From NCBI RefSeq assembly GCF_002897035.1, contig NZ_BAUX01000001.1, positions 248,001 to 312,000 of the forward strand: a stretch of DNA of 64,000 bases. Reading direction: 5' to 3'. This DNA is from Methylopila sp. Yamaguchi. Lineage in GTDB: Bacteria; Pseudomonadota; Alphaproteobacteria; Rhizobiales; Methylopilaceae. Positions within the stretch are counted from its first letter, which is position 1; each line of letters starts with the position of its first letter. A program made the translations under genes and the position numbers. This document shows positions 54,516 to 63,301 of this stretch, piece by piece. The notes under the pieces were generated by a model. That model was not told where the DNA came from, ran no database searches, and saw only the letters and a program-made list of their open reading frames with translations.

Positions 54516-54591
54516 GACTCACCGCGCTGTGATAGATCACTGATTTTCCGTGCTTTTTAGGCATGGGTGAATATCACGGTGGACCTACATA

Positions 54592-54747
54592 GTGGACCTA
54601 CTTGATGTCGTGCAAGGGGGGCAAATTCAGGTCTCTTTTGACATATTGGCTCTTTTCCTGCTTTGGTATTTTATTGGGAGTCTTGTTGCCACTATGCTAC
54701 ATGGTGTTTACTATTTATGCGAACGCATCCACATGCCGAATACATAA
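54592..54747 (+). CDS. possible 51-aa membrane peptide
   Basis: A GTG-started frame in the AT-rich end of the island (VDLLDVVQGG..., then FDILALFLLWYFIGSLVATMLHGVYYL), a single predicted membrane helix with a short charged tail (CERIHMPNT). Too short to assign. The overlapping longer frame in another phase is also hydrophobic, so either could be chance. Confidence 0.2.
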   Translation: MDLLDVVQGGQIQVSFDILALFLLWYFIGSLVATMLHGVYYLCERIHMPNT

Positions 54748-54773
54748 TTTACATAAATTCGCAGGTAATGATA

Positions 54774-55658
54774 TTAATCGAGAACGAATTGGATCAAAGG
54801 TTTTAAGTCATGCTGCCAAAATAACGCTACATTTTGATTATTTTGCGCGTCAGATAAGCATTTTAGATCATAGACGCCGGCGAGAAGGGCACCCGTTACA
54901 ACTTGTGAACCGTACGCGTTCCTCCAAGTTTCCGCCTTACCACCAACCTCGCGCTGCAATCGCTTCCAACTATTCTTTGGACCATTGGATACTTTGCATT
55001 CCAAGGCAAGAAGCCGACCGTCTTTTAGGCGAATAGGAATGTCGCATTTTGCCGACCCAACCTTTCGCTCCCGGGAGAAGTGCGCTCGTGCCAATCCGTC
55101 GAGCGCAGCAAGTGGTCTTCTCGAAGCGTCGATAGTCAGTTCGGCGAGGACAAGAGCCTCCGACACCGCGTCCTCTTGCTTTTTAGATGCCCCTCCCCGC
55201 CGGCTCGTACCAAGCCGCTCGTGGGCGAGCAGGGTCGCCGTCGCCATTACGGCCGCGTCTCTTTCTTCCGTGGAAGGTATCCGCCCAGCGAGAACCCAAG
55301 GAAACCGTTTCAAATCGACGAGATCCGAAATTACCTGCGCTGACTTTTCCGCATAGTTCTTAGGTACATTCTTAAATTTTTTGCCCACTAACGTCCAAAG
55401 GTCTTCTTCACTAATCCGCGGCGCGCACATGTAACGAAGGATCTGCCACAGCCCCTTTCTCGACAATAGGTCCTGCCCTTCGATCTTTGTAAGATCCTCC
55501 GTGGCAGACAGAGCCGCGCGAATCTGCGGCTCTACGATGTCCCATGTGCCATGATACGCAGCAGGGCCTTCGTTTTGACGTTCCGCTATAAAGCGTAGCT
55601 CCGCTAAATCTCTATCGGTCTTCAGCTCCTCATCCGACCATCTCAGCGGATTTGCCAT
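54774..55658 (-). CDS. type II restriction endonuclease, XamI-like
   Basis: 294 aa, ATG at 55658 lying inside the end of the methyltransferase gene (29-base overlap) with GAGAAG upstream, so the pair is coupled. The PD-(D/E)XK core is visible: CDIPIRLKDGRLLALECKVSNGPKNSW with Asp and the ExK pair. The N-terminal part (RWSDEELKTDRDLAELRFIAERQ, then LSATEDLTKIEGQDLLSRKGLWQILRYMCAPRISEEDL) recalls the XamI family, whose known members cut GTCGAC. That assignment rests on layout only; recognition is not proven. Confidence 0.7.
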   Translation of the reverse strand: MANPLRWSDEELKTDRDLAELRFIAERQNEGPAAYHGTWDIVEPQIRAALSATEDLTKIEGQDLLSRKGLWQILRYMCAPRISEEDLWTLVGKKFKNVPKNYAEKSAQVISDLVDLKRFPWVLAGRIPSTEERDAAVMATATLLAHERLGTSRRGGASKKQEDAVSEALVLAELTIDASRRPLAALDGLARAHFSRERKVGSAKCDIPIRLKDGRLLALECKVSNGPKNSWKRLQREVGGKAETWRNAYGSQVVTGALLAGVYDLKCLSDAQNNQNVALFWQHDLKPLIQFVLD

Positions 55659-56808
55659 TCAGCTTCTCGCGTGCGGCCCTGCGATGGGCACCGTTCGTGA
55701 TTTCCTCCATTTCGGTGTAACGAACTCGCTTGCTGAAACAAGAGGGCCAACCAACCGATTTTCCGTTGCCACGGCCAACCGAGTGGGCTGCGGCGAATAG
55801 CTCCCGCCCGATCGCTCTGCCGATATCGCCCTGAACAGCGTTGCCAATTTGCCGGAACCGCGAAGCTAAGGACCGTCCGTCAAAAACCCAATCTGTTGGA
55901 AATCCCTGCAGGCCCGCGCACTCCCTCCATGTCAGCCGTCGTAGATCTGCTTGACTAGTTCGCAGCCAATCCGGTGTCGAAGCCGCTCGTATTGTCCGAC
56001 TGGGAACCGTCAAATCGGCAACAAAACAATCCTGTCGGTAGCCCCAATGGCCGCTGGGTCGATTGGCCTCAACGAGCCCGACCGACCGAAGGCCCGTGCC
56101 TGGTTTCAGAGCCATAAGCTCTGCTACGCGGCGACCTTTCGGCCGAACGACGTCGGCAGCGTCGGGAGCTCGCTGGGCCGCTAGAAATTGACCAAGCGTT
56201 CGCCATGGCGAAAGGCTTTGGCTACCGTCGCGACAATGACTTGGGAGCGGGAAGTGAGGGGGCGTCTCTTTGTACGCCGCGATCATGTACAGTCGGACAC
56301 GTCGCTGAGCGGCTCCGAAATCGGCCGCGTTAAGCAAGTCAAACCGGCACGCATAACCTAAATTTTCAAACTCCGACTGTATTTCCCGTAGAATACCGCC
56401 GACATCCCCGTGCGCGCCCTTAGCTGTTACAAGACCAGCGACATTCTCAAACAAAATAAATCTTGGCCGGGTTTCTGCGGCGATCCGAACGAACTCTTTA
56501 AAAAGCTGCCCACGCGGATCGTCCAGCCCTTTCATTCGCCCGGCGGAACTAAATGGCTGACATGGCGGCCCCCCCGCTAATAGGTCCAGACGCGTCCCTT
56601 CGGGTAGCAGGTCGCCCCCTCTGACGTCGCGGATATCAGCGTGAACGACGTTGCAACCTCTCAGGCGGCCAGCTGCGCGATTGCTTCGTAGCGTTTGAAC
56701 CGCATCACGATCAATCTCGACGGCCGCTAATGTTCGCCAACCGGCCTCTTCCAAGCTCGCCGAGAGGCCGCCAGCACCAGCAAACAGGTCAATTGATGTG
56801 TACGCCAC
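55630..56808 (-). CDS. DNA cytosine-C5 methyltransferase of the R-M pair
   Basis: 392 aa. Motif I SIDLFAGAGGLSASLEEAGW, motif IV GGPPCQPFSSAGRMKG with the catalytic Cys, motif VI FENVAG, motif VIII AAQRRVRLYMIA, and motif X SRFRQIGNAVQGDIGRAIGREL. It protects host DNA against the coupled endonuclease. The protein continues about 40 residues past motif X, over the start of the endonuclease gene. GC is lower than in the core genes, as expected for an acquired island. Confidence 0.95.
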   Translation of the reverse strand: MAYTSIDLFAGAGGLSASLEEAGWRTLAAVEIDRDAVQTLRSNRAAGRLRGCNVVHADIRDVRGGDLLPEGTRLDLLAGGPPCQPFSSAGRMKGLDDPRGQLFKEFVRIAAETRPRFILFENVAGLVTAKGAHGDVGGILREIQSEFENLGYACRFDLLNAADFGAAQRRVRLYMIAAYKETPPHFPLPSHCRDGSQSLSPWRTLGQFLAAQRAPDAADVVRPKGRRVAELMALKPGTGLRSVGLVEANRPSGHWGYRQDCFVADLTVPSRTIRAASTPDWLRTSQADLRRLTWRECAGLQGFPTDWVFDGRSLASRFRQIGNAVQGDIGRAIGRELFAAAHSVGRGNGKSVGWPSCFSKRVRYTEMEEITNGAHRRAAREKLNGKSAEMVG

Positions 56809-57195
56809 AGCCTGCGCTCCCGAACAGAACGCGAACTTTCTAATGCGATTTGGCTACGGATTGATAGGGGGCAGGCGGCCACTCCCGTCCAAAATTTCTT
56901 GCAAGCCCCTGCACGCGCCGGCTCGCTTTTGAGAACTCGCCGCGGTGCATAGTTCACATGGCCTTTTTAGGGTACCCGACCCGATGACTCTCGCAAAAAT
57001 AGGCTGAAATTTTGGTCACATCGGAGAGAGGGAGGGGGCAGCCGCCTAGCTCCGTTTTCAATAACAAGTACCAAAATGAGCACACGCGTCGGCCTTAGTC
57101 GCATACATCAATGGCAAATAATCTATGTCTCTCGTATTACTCTGGTATTACAGCTTTATAGGGAGCGTTATCGCGTCGAGGCGCACTCCGGTCTC
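56809..57195. other. intergenic region of the R-M island
   Basis: The 387 bases between the methyltransferase start and the serine recombinase stop contain no convincing gene. The part near 56990-57180 is AT-richer and is likely to carry the promoter of the minus-strand methyltransferase-endonuclease pair. I see no clear C-box type repeats. Confidence 0.3.
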
Positions 57196-57900
57196 CTACC
57201 ACTGTTTATTTTGCAATAAATAATTCGTATCTAACTTCGCTATGCGGACCATGAGCCGTTGGGCTTGTGTCGGAGACCATTTTAGCCCTCGCCGAGTGGT
57301 TACGCCCATCTCATTAAGCTTGCATGCCACCGCACTTGAGCTTGCGCTGAAGCCCATCGCATTAATGGTCGGTGCCAGATCTGCGGCAAAGAGGTCCGCA
57401 TTGCGCGAGCGGGTGCTACGTCCCTTCTCACGGTCGCTGTCCGTGGCTATTCGCCCCCGAAATCCGCCCAAGACAGCTCCCCGCGTTTTTGCGGCTGCTA
57501 GCGCTGCTTGAGTGCGCTCCGAGATCATTTTGGCTTCGTGCTCAGCGACTGCTGCGAGAATATGAATTGTGAGACGATTAGCTTGAGGAAAATCGCAAGC
57601 TTGAAACTCAACGCCACTCTCCATGAGGTTGGATACGAACGCGACGCTTCGCGCCAACCGGTCAAGCTTCGCGATGACTAGTCTTGCGCGATGAAGGCGA
57701 CAGGCGGCTAGCGCAAGACGAAGCTGCGGTCGATCCGCTCGGGTTCCACTTTCAACCTCGACGTAACTACCAGCTAGTAGGTTTTGGGGATCCCTAAGAT
57801 AACGGCACACAGCCTCTCGCTGCGCTTCTAAGCCCAAACCTGACCGTCCTTGCCGAACGGTACTAACTCTGTAGTACGCAATAAAGCGATCTATCGGCAT
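57196..57900 (-). CDS. serine recombinase (resolvase/invertase type)
   Basis: 234 aa from the ATG at 57900 (MPIDRFIAYYRVS). Catalytic Ser in YYRVSTVRQGRSGLGLEAQ, then LVIAKLDRLARS and the long E-helix start FVSNLMESGVEFQACDFPQANRLTIHILAAVAEHEAKMISERT. A C-terminal helix-turn-helix type tail is present. It could serve inversion, resolution or accessory recombination for the island, which also has a tyrosine integrase. Longer frames upstream lack homology. Confidence 0.9.
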   Translation of the reverse strand: MPIDRFIAYYRVSTVRQGRSGLGLEAQREAVCRYLRDPQNLLAGSYVEVESGTRADRPQLRLALAACRLHRARLVIAKLDRLARSVAFVSNLMESGVEFQACDFPQANRLTIHILAAVAEHEAKMISERTQAALAAAKTRGAVLGGFRGRIATDSDREKGRSTRSRNADLFAADLAPTINAMGFSASSSAVACKLNEMGVTTRRGLKWSPTQAQRLMVRIAKLDTNYLLQNKQW

Positions 57901-58005
57901 TTTAACCTTCACATTGCTAGCAACGAACGTTGCTAAGAATGTAAAACGTATGCGAGGTCCAAACAATTCTAGATCGAGCGCCCGAGCCATCGCTGACAAA
58001 TAACT

Positions 58006-58242
58006 TTACCGATTGAGATAACGCCCCATTTCTTCGTTACCTCGACGTTGTTCCCCGCATAGCTGTCTATCATAGGTGGCCGACCGGCAGGCGTAAGGCA
58101 AATTCTTATCGGCTGTCTGCGCTGGTCCGCCTTCCCGGCTGACGTGTGGTGCCGACGTCGACTGAGGCGTGCTCGATCTCTTGCCACACGACGAGGCCAT
58201 CATCAAAAGCCCCAACGCGATCACGAGCCAGACGATCTGCAT
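58006..58242 (-). CDS. small lipoprotein
   Basis: 78 aa from the ATG at 58242, six bases after GGAGG. Signal MQIVWLVIALGLLMMASSC with a lipobox ASSC, then a short mature part with two Cys (ACRSATYDRQLCGEQRRGNEE). The size and pattern recall entry-exclusion lipoproteins such as TrbK, but no conjugation gene is near, so this is only a possible parallel. It diverges from the first XRE gene with a 91-bp spacer. Confidence 0.6.
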   Translation of the reverse strand: MQIVWLVIALGLLMMASSCGKRSSTPQSTSAPHVSREGGPAQTADKNLPYACRSATYDRQLCGEQRRGNEEMGRYLNR

Positions 58243-58333
58243 AACGACACCTCCAGGAGCCCAACGGGACATGTCCGATATACCAGGTCTATAGTCATTG
58301 GTTTTCGTCCTCGCAAGCTGGTCGCTTGCGCCG

Positions 58334-58603
58334 ATGGATGGAGCGGCTCTTGTTGCCTGGAATTTGCGGCGGCTGCGGGTGTCTCTTGGCATCTCGCAGG
58401 AAGCCTTGGGAATCGACGCGAAAATCGATGTTTCGTACGTAGGCCGCCTGGAGCGGGGCACGGAAAATCCAACGATTGGCCTGTTGGATCGGCTCAGCCA
58501 TGTCCTCGGGGTCCACGTCTCAGAGCTTCTTCAAGAGCCAGACCCGCTAGCTGATCCCGCCCCACGTTTGAAGCCGGGAAGAAAACCGCGAGGCCAGCGG
58601 TAG
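58334..58603 (+). CDS. XRE-family regulator 1 of the R-M island
   Basis: 89 aa from the ATG at 58334 (MDGAALVAWNLRRLRVSLGISQEALG). HTH: SLGISQEALGIDAKIDVSYVGRLERGTENPTIGLLDRL, typical of short P22 C2-like regulators and of the C proteins of R-M systems. The 18-residue C-terminal tail is Pro/Arg rich. Probably a regulator of the island genes. Confidence 0.85.
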   Translation: MDGAALVAWNLRRLRVSLGISQEALGIDAKIDVSYVGRLERGTENPTIGLLDRLSHVLGVHVSELLQEPDPLADPAPRLKPGRKPRGQR

Positions 58604-58677
58604 CTCGTGCAAACGTTTGCAAGCCGCGCAAAGGCCGCGAGGGGTGATACCTTATCCCGTATGGAACCTGCGTTCTC

Positions 58678-58947
58678 GTGAGTTTACGGTCCCAACTATC
58701 GTATAATCTCGCGAGAATCCTGCGAGAAAAGAACATTTCGCAAGCCGCACTTTCGCGAGTTGCGGATGTCGACCGTGGGTTGATTGGAAAAATCCTCACG
58801 GGCAGCGCAAATCCGGGACTTGAGACGGTAGAGAAGCTTGCTCAAGCACTAGGAGTGTCAGCTAACAAGCTTCTGTCACTCCCCCCGATTCGGAGACCGG
58901 GCGCGGCTAGGATTTCTCGTCCTAAGCAATTCACGAGGCAGAAGTAG
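58678..58947 (+). CDS. XRE-family regulator 2 of the R-M island
   Basis: 89 aa from a GTG at 58678. HTH: LARILREKNISQAALSRVADVDRGLIGKILTGSANPGLETVEKLAQALGVSANKLL. It follows the first XRE gene by 74 bp in the same direction; the two have diverged but match in size. They may be a controller pair for the restriction-modification or recombinase genes. Confidence 0.85.
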   Translation: MSLRSQLSYNLARILREKNISQAALSRVADVDRGLIGKILTGSANPGLETVEKLAQALGVSANKLLSLPPIRRPGAARISRPKQFTRQK

Positions 58948-59058
58948 ATTATAATCGACAGTATATTGAAATTATACATTATACCGCGCGCCCGCGAGGG
59001 GAGGTATTACATAATATGCGGTATCTAAGGCGTGAAAGAATGAATACAGCTATCGCGG

Positions 59059-59130
59059 TATTACGAAACACGGTGTGTTCGCGAAGCGAATACACTGTTT
59101 CGTAATACGTGCCGAGGCGGGAACGCCTCG
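59059..59130. repeat. hairpin cluster between XRE genes and integrase
   Basis: An imperfect 49-bp inverted repeat at 59059-59107 (TATTACGAAACA against TGTTTCGTAATA, then GTGTGTTCGC against GCGAATACAC, loop GAA) is followed by CGAGGCG at 59113-59119 against CGCCTCG at 59124-59130. A further TTCCGCGGAA palindrome lies at 59167-59176. The 375 bp 58948-59322 hold no gene. The hairpins may be a recombination or regulatory site, or a terminator group without T-tracts. Confidence 0.55.
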
Positions 59131-59322
59131 TCGCGACAATCGCACTTGCAGTGGTTTGGTGCCGCGTTTCCGCGGAAGCGGAGGGAGGGCGCAATTTCGG
59201 CATTCGCGGGTTACAGGTATGAGATCCTCACTTTTTCCAAGTTGGGCTCTGGCGGTGCCTCTAACCCCCCGCCTGACGGCCTTTACGGCACGCCCCCACC
59301 CTACCTAGCAACGCCTACGACG

Positions 59323-60996
59323 TCAGACGTGAAGACCGGATAGGTCCAAACCGTCAAACCTCACTTTTGTAATCTCTTCGGCGAGCGTGCGTGGCTTGTG
59401 GCCCTGGCCGTAGTTGTCCTCGGTCTTTCCGCTTGACCATCCGCCGAGAGCGCGCACCCGCTCGGGCGATATGTCTGCCTCACGCAGTGCATCCCGGAAA
59501 TTATGTCGAAAGCTGTGGAAGGATGTTTTTGGGGTTTTTGCCCCCACCGATTGGAGAAAATTGCCGAACCACTTGCTAAAATTATCGCTGTAATATCCAG
59601 TTTTAGCCTCAGTGATCTCGGGAAATAGTCTACCTTCGTCGCCGCAAACGTTTGCAACGTATTTGATAAGACCAATCCTCACCAACTCCGGGTGTATAGG
59701 AACGTATCTTATACCAGCCTCTGTTTTTACCCGCCGATTTCCCTCCGCTGATACCTTTATTACGAGAGCCCCACTAAGCTCAGCGATGTCAGCCACGTTC
59801 AGCTGGCAAATTTCTTGGAGCCGAAGGCCTGAGAACAAAGCGATGAGCGGGATCCAGAAACGACCGCGACGAGGCCGGCTTTTTCCAACCTTATTGTATC
59901 CACCCCCATCGTCGATGCAGCCGGTATAGATTGGAGCATTAAATATGCGCACTAACTGTTCGATCGTAAATGCGTGCCTCGCATCATCTGCAGCAAACGA
60001 CGCATCCTTGATACGTATGTTCGTGGCGGGATTTGATCCGATCAGTCTTTCCTCGACCGCAAATTCAAGAAGATGTGACAATGCGGATAAGTAGATATTT
60101 GCACTCACGGCACTCATCGGCATCATGCTTTGAGTCCGCGCCAACGCGGCAGCTTCCTTCAACGACATCGCGGGAAACCTCTTTCGAGCGTTTGGCGGAA
60201 GGGTGCTGAGCGTATTACGAAATTGACGAACATTATCGCGGGATATGTTCGCCACTAAAGTGTCCGGTCCAATCAATTCCTCAATTAATTCAATTTGCGA
60301 TCGCCTCTTTAGGATTGTCTTTGGCGCGACATTATCAGTACGGTGTTCATTATATTTTTTGATTAGATTTCTGACATTAACTGGAATCATCTGCGTTAGA
60401 TCATAATCACCTTTTGTAGATACATAGAACTCATCTGATCCGTTCGAGCTGTAATCGGCCTTGAGTCGTTTTAACTGACGCAAGGCATTTTCTCTCAGAC
60501 CTCTTCCGATTAGGTCGGACAGCCGTCTAAAAGCGGGACTGTCCATCTTCACGGTCAAGCCATTTGCTCTGGCTAATTCTCCGATGACGGATTGGACCGT
60601 CTGTGTCGTGACGTCATCCGTGGCGTCCCCAAAACGGTAGATGTCCTGCTGCAGTTGCAGCTCGAATTCTCCCGGAGTGATATTCACATAGCCCGCTCGG
60701 TCCTCGATGGACCGTTTTTCGACGCTATGGAACCACTCTAGGGCGAGGTAGTCGGCGTGCGCGACGGTAAGCGGAGAGAATGGCTTGTTTTCGAACTGGC
60801 GGCGCGCCTTCGCGATCTCGCCATCGATTCGCTGACTGTAGGAGGCCGCGAGCCGTTTAGCTTCAGCGTAGTCGGAGGTTCTCAGACTGAAGCGATATTC
60901 AACCCGGTTGAGGAGCGGGCGAAGAGCCTCAGGAACCTTGGCTCGAAAGTACCAATTTCCGTATCGTTTGAAGAGCCTGGGGTAGCGTGAGGCCAT
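59323..60996 (-). CDS. tyrosine integrase of the tRNA-Ala island
   Basis: 557 aa from the ATG at 60996 (MASRYPRLFKRYGNWYFRAKVPE). The frame extends to 61179 only by reading through the tRNA and should not be used. N-terminal DUF6538-like region, a core-binding region (DNVAPKTILKRRSQIELIEELIG), then the catalytic domain: Arg in FSGLRLQEICQL, His-x-x-Arg in SFHSFRHNF, Trp in the usual second-His position (LGGWSSG), and the nucleophile Tyr in DNYGQG. It is oriented away from the adjacent tRNA, as usual for tRNA-inserted elements. Confidence 0.92.
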   Translation of the reverse strand: MASRYPRLFKRYGNWYFRAKVPEALRPLLNRVEYRFSLRTSDYAEAKRLAASYSQRIDGEIAKARRQFENKPFSPLTVAHADYLALEWFHSVEKRSIEDRAGYVNITPGEFELQLQQDIYRFGDATDDVTTQTVQSVIGELARANGLTVKMDSPAFRRLSDLIGRGLRENALRQLKRLKADYSSNGSDEFYVSTKGDYDLTQMIPVNVRNLIKKYNEHRTDNVAPKTILKRRSQIELIEELIGPDTLVANISRDNVRQFRNTLSTLPPNARKRFPAMSLKEAAALARTQSMMPMSAVSANIYLSALSHLLEFAVEERLIGSNPATNIRIKDASFAADDARHAFTIEQLVRIFNAPIYTGCIDDGGGYNKVGKSRPRRGRFWIPLIALFSGLRLQEICQLNVADIAELSGALVIKVSAEGNRRVKTEAGIRYVPIHPELVRIGLIKYVANVCGDEGRLFPEITEAKTGYYSDNFSKWFGNFLQSVGAKTPKTSFHSFRHNFRDALREADISPERVRALGGWSSGKTEDNYGQGHKPRTLAEEITKVRFDGLDLSGLHV

Positions 60997-61099
60997 GGAT
61001 GATTCTGCGCTCGGTGGACCCGTGGAGTGGACCCAATCTAGCAGAAACGGCATTCTTAAGCGATAAAACCGTTCAGAATTGAGCGATTTTCGGGAGCGG

Positions 61100-61116
61100 T
61101 GGTGGAGCCGAGGGGA
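61100..61116. repeat. right attachment site, in the tRNA-Ala 3' end
   Basis: The 17 bp at the tRNA 3' end are repeated at 54499-54515. The integrative element replaced the 3' end of the tRNA with an identical copy, so the tRNA remains functional. Confidence 0.85.
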
Positions 61117-61175
61117 ATCGAACCCCTGACCTCTGCAGTGCGATTGCAGCGCTCTCCCATCTGAGCTACGGCCCC
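61100..61175 (-). tRNA. tRNA-Ala(CGC)
   Basis: A complete 76-nt cloverleaf on the minus strand, 5' end at 61175. Acceptor GGGGCCG/CGGCTCC, D-arm GTAGCTCAGATGGGAGAGC, anticodon stem CTGCA/TGCAG with loop ATCGCAC (anticodon CGC), variable AGGTC, T-arm AGGGGTTCGATTCCCCT, discriminator A and encoded CCA. It is the target and right boundary of the restriction-modification island. Confidence 0.95.
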
Positions 61176-61354
61176 GCATCCCGAAGGCGCGCCATATACG
61201 AGGCCGTCCCGGACTCTGTCAAGCGACCGGCCCGCCGTCGGCGGCGGGCCTTGGCAGAAGCGGCCCGCGGCTCCGCAGGGCGCGCGCCTTGTCGGGCCGG
61301 TCCGTCGCCGCTATCACTCGATCGTCTTCCCCGGACCTTAGGATCGACCGCCGG

Positions 61355-61645
61355 ATGCGCGCTGTTCTCGACGTCGTTCTGCTCGCCCTGCAGCTCTACA
61401 CGTGGCTGCTGATCGCCATGGCGATCCTGTCCTGGCTCGTGGCGTTCAACGTCGTGAACACCCGGAATTCGGTGATCGCCGCGATCTGGGACTTCCTGAT
61501 CCGGATCACGGAGCCTGTTCTCAGGCCGATCCGAAACATGCTGCCCAGCATGGGCGGAATCGACATCTCGCCCATCATCCTGCTGCTGATCATCTTCTTC
61601 ATCCAGCGGGTGATCGTCCTCTACCTCTACCCGAGCGTCTACTGA
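61355..61645 (+). CDS. YggT family membrane protein
   Basis: 96 aa from the ATG at 61355. Two membrane helices: [24 protein letters not shown] and [22 protein letters not shown], with the family motif [23 protein letters not shown] between them. Inner membrane; a role in cell-division or ring-associated functions is reported for some members. Overlapping or abutting the DUF167 gene, as is usual. Confidence 0.92.
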   Translation: MRAVLDVVLLALQLYTWLLIAMAILSWLVAFNVVNTRNSVIAAIWDFLIRITEPVLRPIRNMLPSMGGIDISPIILLLIIFFIQRVIVLYLYPSVY

Positions 61646-61683
61646 GCGCGACGCCGTTCCGCGCCGGCGAGGCCAAGCTCCAT

Positions 61684-61962
61684 GTGCGCGCGCGGCTGAC
61701 GCCGCGCGGCGGCCGCGACGCGATCGACGGAGTGGAGCTTCTGTCCGATGGGACGGCGGCGCTCGCCGCTCGGGTGCGGGCCGCCCCTCAGGACGGCGAG
61801 GCCAACGCGGCGTTGCGCGCGCTGCTGGCGAAGGCCGCGGGCGTGGCCCGCTCGTCCGTCACGCAGACCGCAGGCGCGACGAGCCGGATCAAGACCTTCG
61901 AGATAGACGGCGACCCGGCCGCGCTCGAGGCGCGGCTCCGGGCCGCGGCGGGCGCGGCCTGA
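61684..61962 (+). CDS. DUF167 (YggU) family protein
   Basis: About 92 aa from the GTG at 61684. The same frame extends up to the YggT stop (CTG at 61642) and the domain may begin there, because residues before the GTG (AKLH) fit the first strand. Core: LTPRGGRDAIDGVE, AAPQDGEANAALRALLAKAAGVARSSVTQTAGATSRIKTFEI, the family's conserved P-x-D/G-G-x-A-N and SR-K motifs. Function unknown. It directly follows yggT. Confidence 0.85.
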   Translation: MRARLTPRGGRDAIDGVELLSDGTAALAARVRAAPQDGEANAALRALLAKAAGVARSSVTQTAGATSRIKTFEIDGDPAALEARLRAAAGAA

Positions 61963-61991
61963 CGGGCGGGGCCGCCGGAGAAGTCGGGCCG

Positions 61992-62525
61992 TTACTTCGC
62001 GGCCTTGGCGCGCTCGATGGCGTCGAGGATCATCTGGCGCGCTTCTTCCGCGCCGCCCCAGCCCAGCGCCTTCACCCACTTGTCGCCTTCGAGATCCTTG
62101 TAGTGCTCGAAGAAGTGGCTGATCTGGTCGAGCGTGATGCCCGGCAGGTCGGAGTAGTTCTCGACCTTCTCATAGCGCCGGGTGAGCTTCGGCGTCGGGA
62201 CGGCGATGATCTTCTCGTCGAGGCCCTTCTCGTCCTCCATCTTGAAGACGCCGACCGGGCGGCAGCTGATCACGGCGCCCGGCACGATGGCGCGGGTGTT
62301 CGCCACCAGCACGTCGATCGGATCGCCGTCGTCCGACAGAGTGTGCGGGATGAAGCCGTAGTTTCCGGGATAGCGCATCGAGGTGTAGAGGAAGCGGTCG
62401 ACGACCAGCGTGCCCGACTCCTTGTCGAGCTCGTACTTGATCGGCTCGCCGCCGATCGGCACCTCGATGATCACGTTGACGTCGAAGGGCGGGTTGTTCC
62501 CGATCGAGATGGCGTCGATGCGCAT
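61992..62525 (-). CDS. ppa: inorganic pyrophosphatase
   Basis: 177 aa from the ATG at 62525 ([38 protein letters not shown]). Family I signature DGDPIDVLV (the metal-binding Asp residues) and [15 protein letters not shown]. It hydrolyses pyrophosphate to drive biosynthesis. Length is normal. It is convergent with the DUF167 gene. Confidence 0.97.
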   Translation of the reverse strand: MRIDAISIGNNPPFDVNVIIEVPIGGEPIKYELDKESGTLVVDRFLYTSMRYPGNYGFIPHTLSDDGDPIDVLVANTRAIVPGAVISCRPVGVFKMEDEKGLDEKIIAVPTPKLTRRYEKVENYSDLPGITLDQISHFFEHYKDLEGDKWVKALGWGGAEEARQMILDAIERAKAAK

Positions 62526-62641
62526 GGCGTCGTGTCGTCCTTGGGTGTCGCGGGCGAGGGTCGCGCTTGAATAGCGGAGCGGCCCGCCGCGGCGCAAGCG
62601 CGCCGGCCGACGCCGCTTGGGAAAGCCGGAACGGTCGGGAC

Positions 62642-63172
62642 CTAGCGCCAGACGAAGGCGAACTTCTCGAGCGTGACGTCGCCGAAGGTCTCGACCCCGC
62701 GGGCGGAGAGCTTGCCGCCGAGGCGCGCGTAGAAGGCGCAGGCGGGGTCGTTGGCTGCGAGCGACCAGGTCGCGGCGCCGGAGAGCCCCCGGGCGGCAAG
62801 ATCGCCACGCGCCGCCGCGAACAGCCGTCTGCCCAGGCCGACGCCTTGGTACTCCGGCTTCATGTAGAGCTCGTAGATCTCGCCGCCGACCGCGAGCATG
62901 GAGGCGCGGTTGCGGCCCGAGCTGGCGTAGCCCACCGCCTCGCCGCCGAACATGAGGAGGCTGACTCGCGTGCCGCGCTTGAGGGCCGAGGTCCACCAGG
63001 CGGGTCCGCGCCGCTCGATCATCCGCTCGAGCTCCCGGCCGGGAATGAGGCCGCGGTAGGCGTTGCGCCACGCTTGGTCGTGCACGTTCGCGATGGCCGG
63101 GGCGTCGGCCGCACGCGCAGGTCGGATCTCGATCGCGACGGTGCTCACCCCTTGAGAGTAAGCCCCGTTCAT
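62642..63172 (-). CDS. GNAT family N-acetyltransferase
   Basis: 176 aa from the ATG at 63172; a GTG at 63148 with AAGGGG close by is an alternative start. [20 protein letters not shown] opens the GNAT fold, with the acetyl-CoA loop in [26 protein letters not shown] (QGVGLGR) and a C-terminal FYARLGG. Substrate unknown. It diverges from trmD. Confidence 0.9.
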   Translation of the reverse strand: MNGAYSQGVSTVAIEIRPARAADAPAIANVHDQAWRNAYRGLIPGRELERMIERRGPAWWTSALKRGTRVSLLMFGGEAVGYASSGRNRASMLAVGGEIYELYMKPEYQGVGLGRRLFAAARGDLAARGLSGAATWSLAANDPACAFYARLGGKLSARGVETFGDVTLEKFAFVWR

Positions 63173-63301
63173 CGCGCCGGACAAGGGGTGAATGGCGTCT
63201 TCGCGCTGCGCGGCGCCCAGCGCGGTGGACGCCGGGGGCCGGGCGGGCGATAGGAGGCGTTCAACCCCTTCCCGGATCGCCATGGAGCGTCCGTCCAGCC
63301 G

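Noticed and set aside
54602-55036. 144-aa plus-strand frame opposite the end of the restriction endonuclease gene
   Set aside because: Its second half is antisense to the endonuclease; only its hydrophobic first part might be real, and a different phase gives a better membrane peptide (54592-54747).
60997-61179. N-terminal extension of the tRNA-Ala island integrase (starts [12 protein letters not shown])
   Set aside because: The frame runs through the tRNA-Ala gene and gives a typical tRNA-derived peptide. The integrase starts downstream at about 60996.
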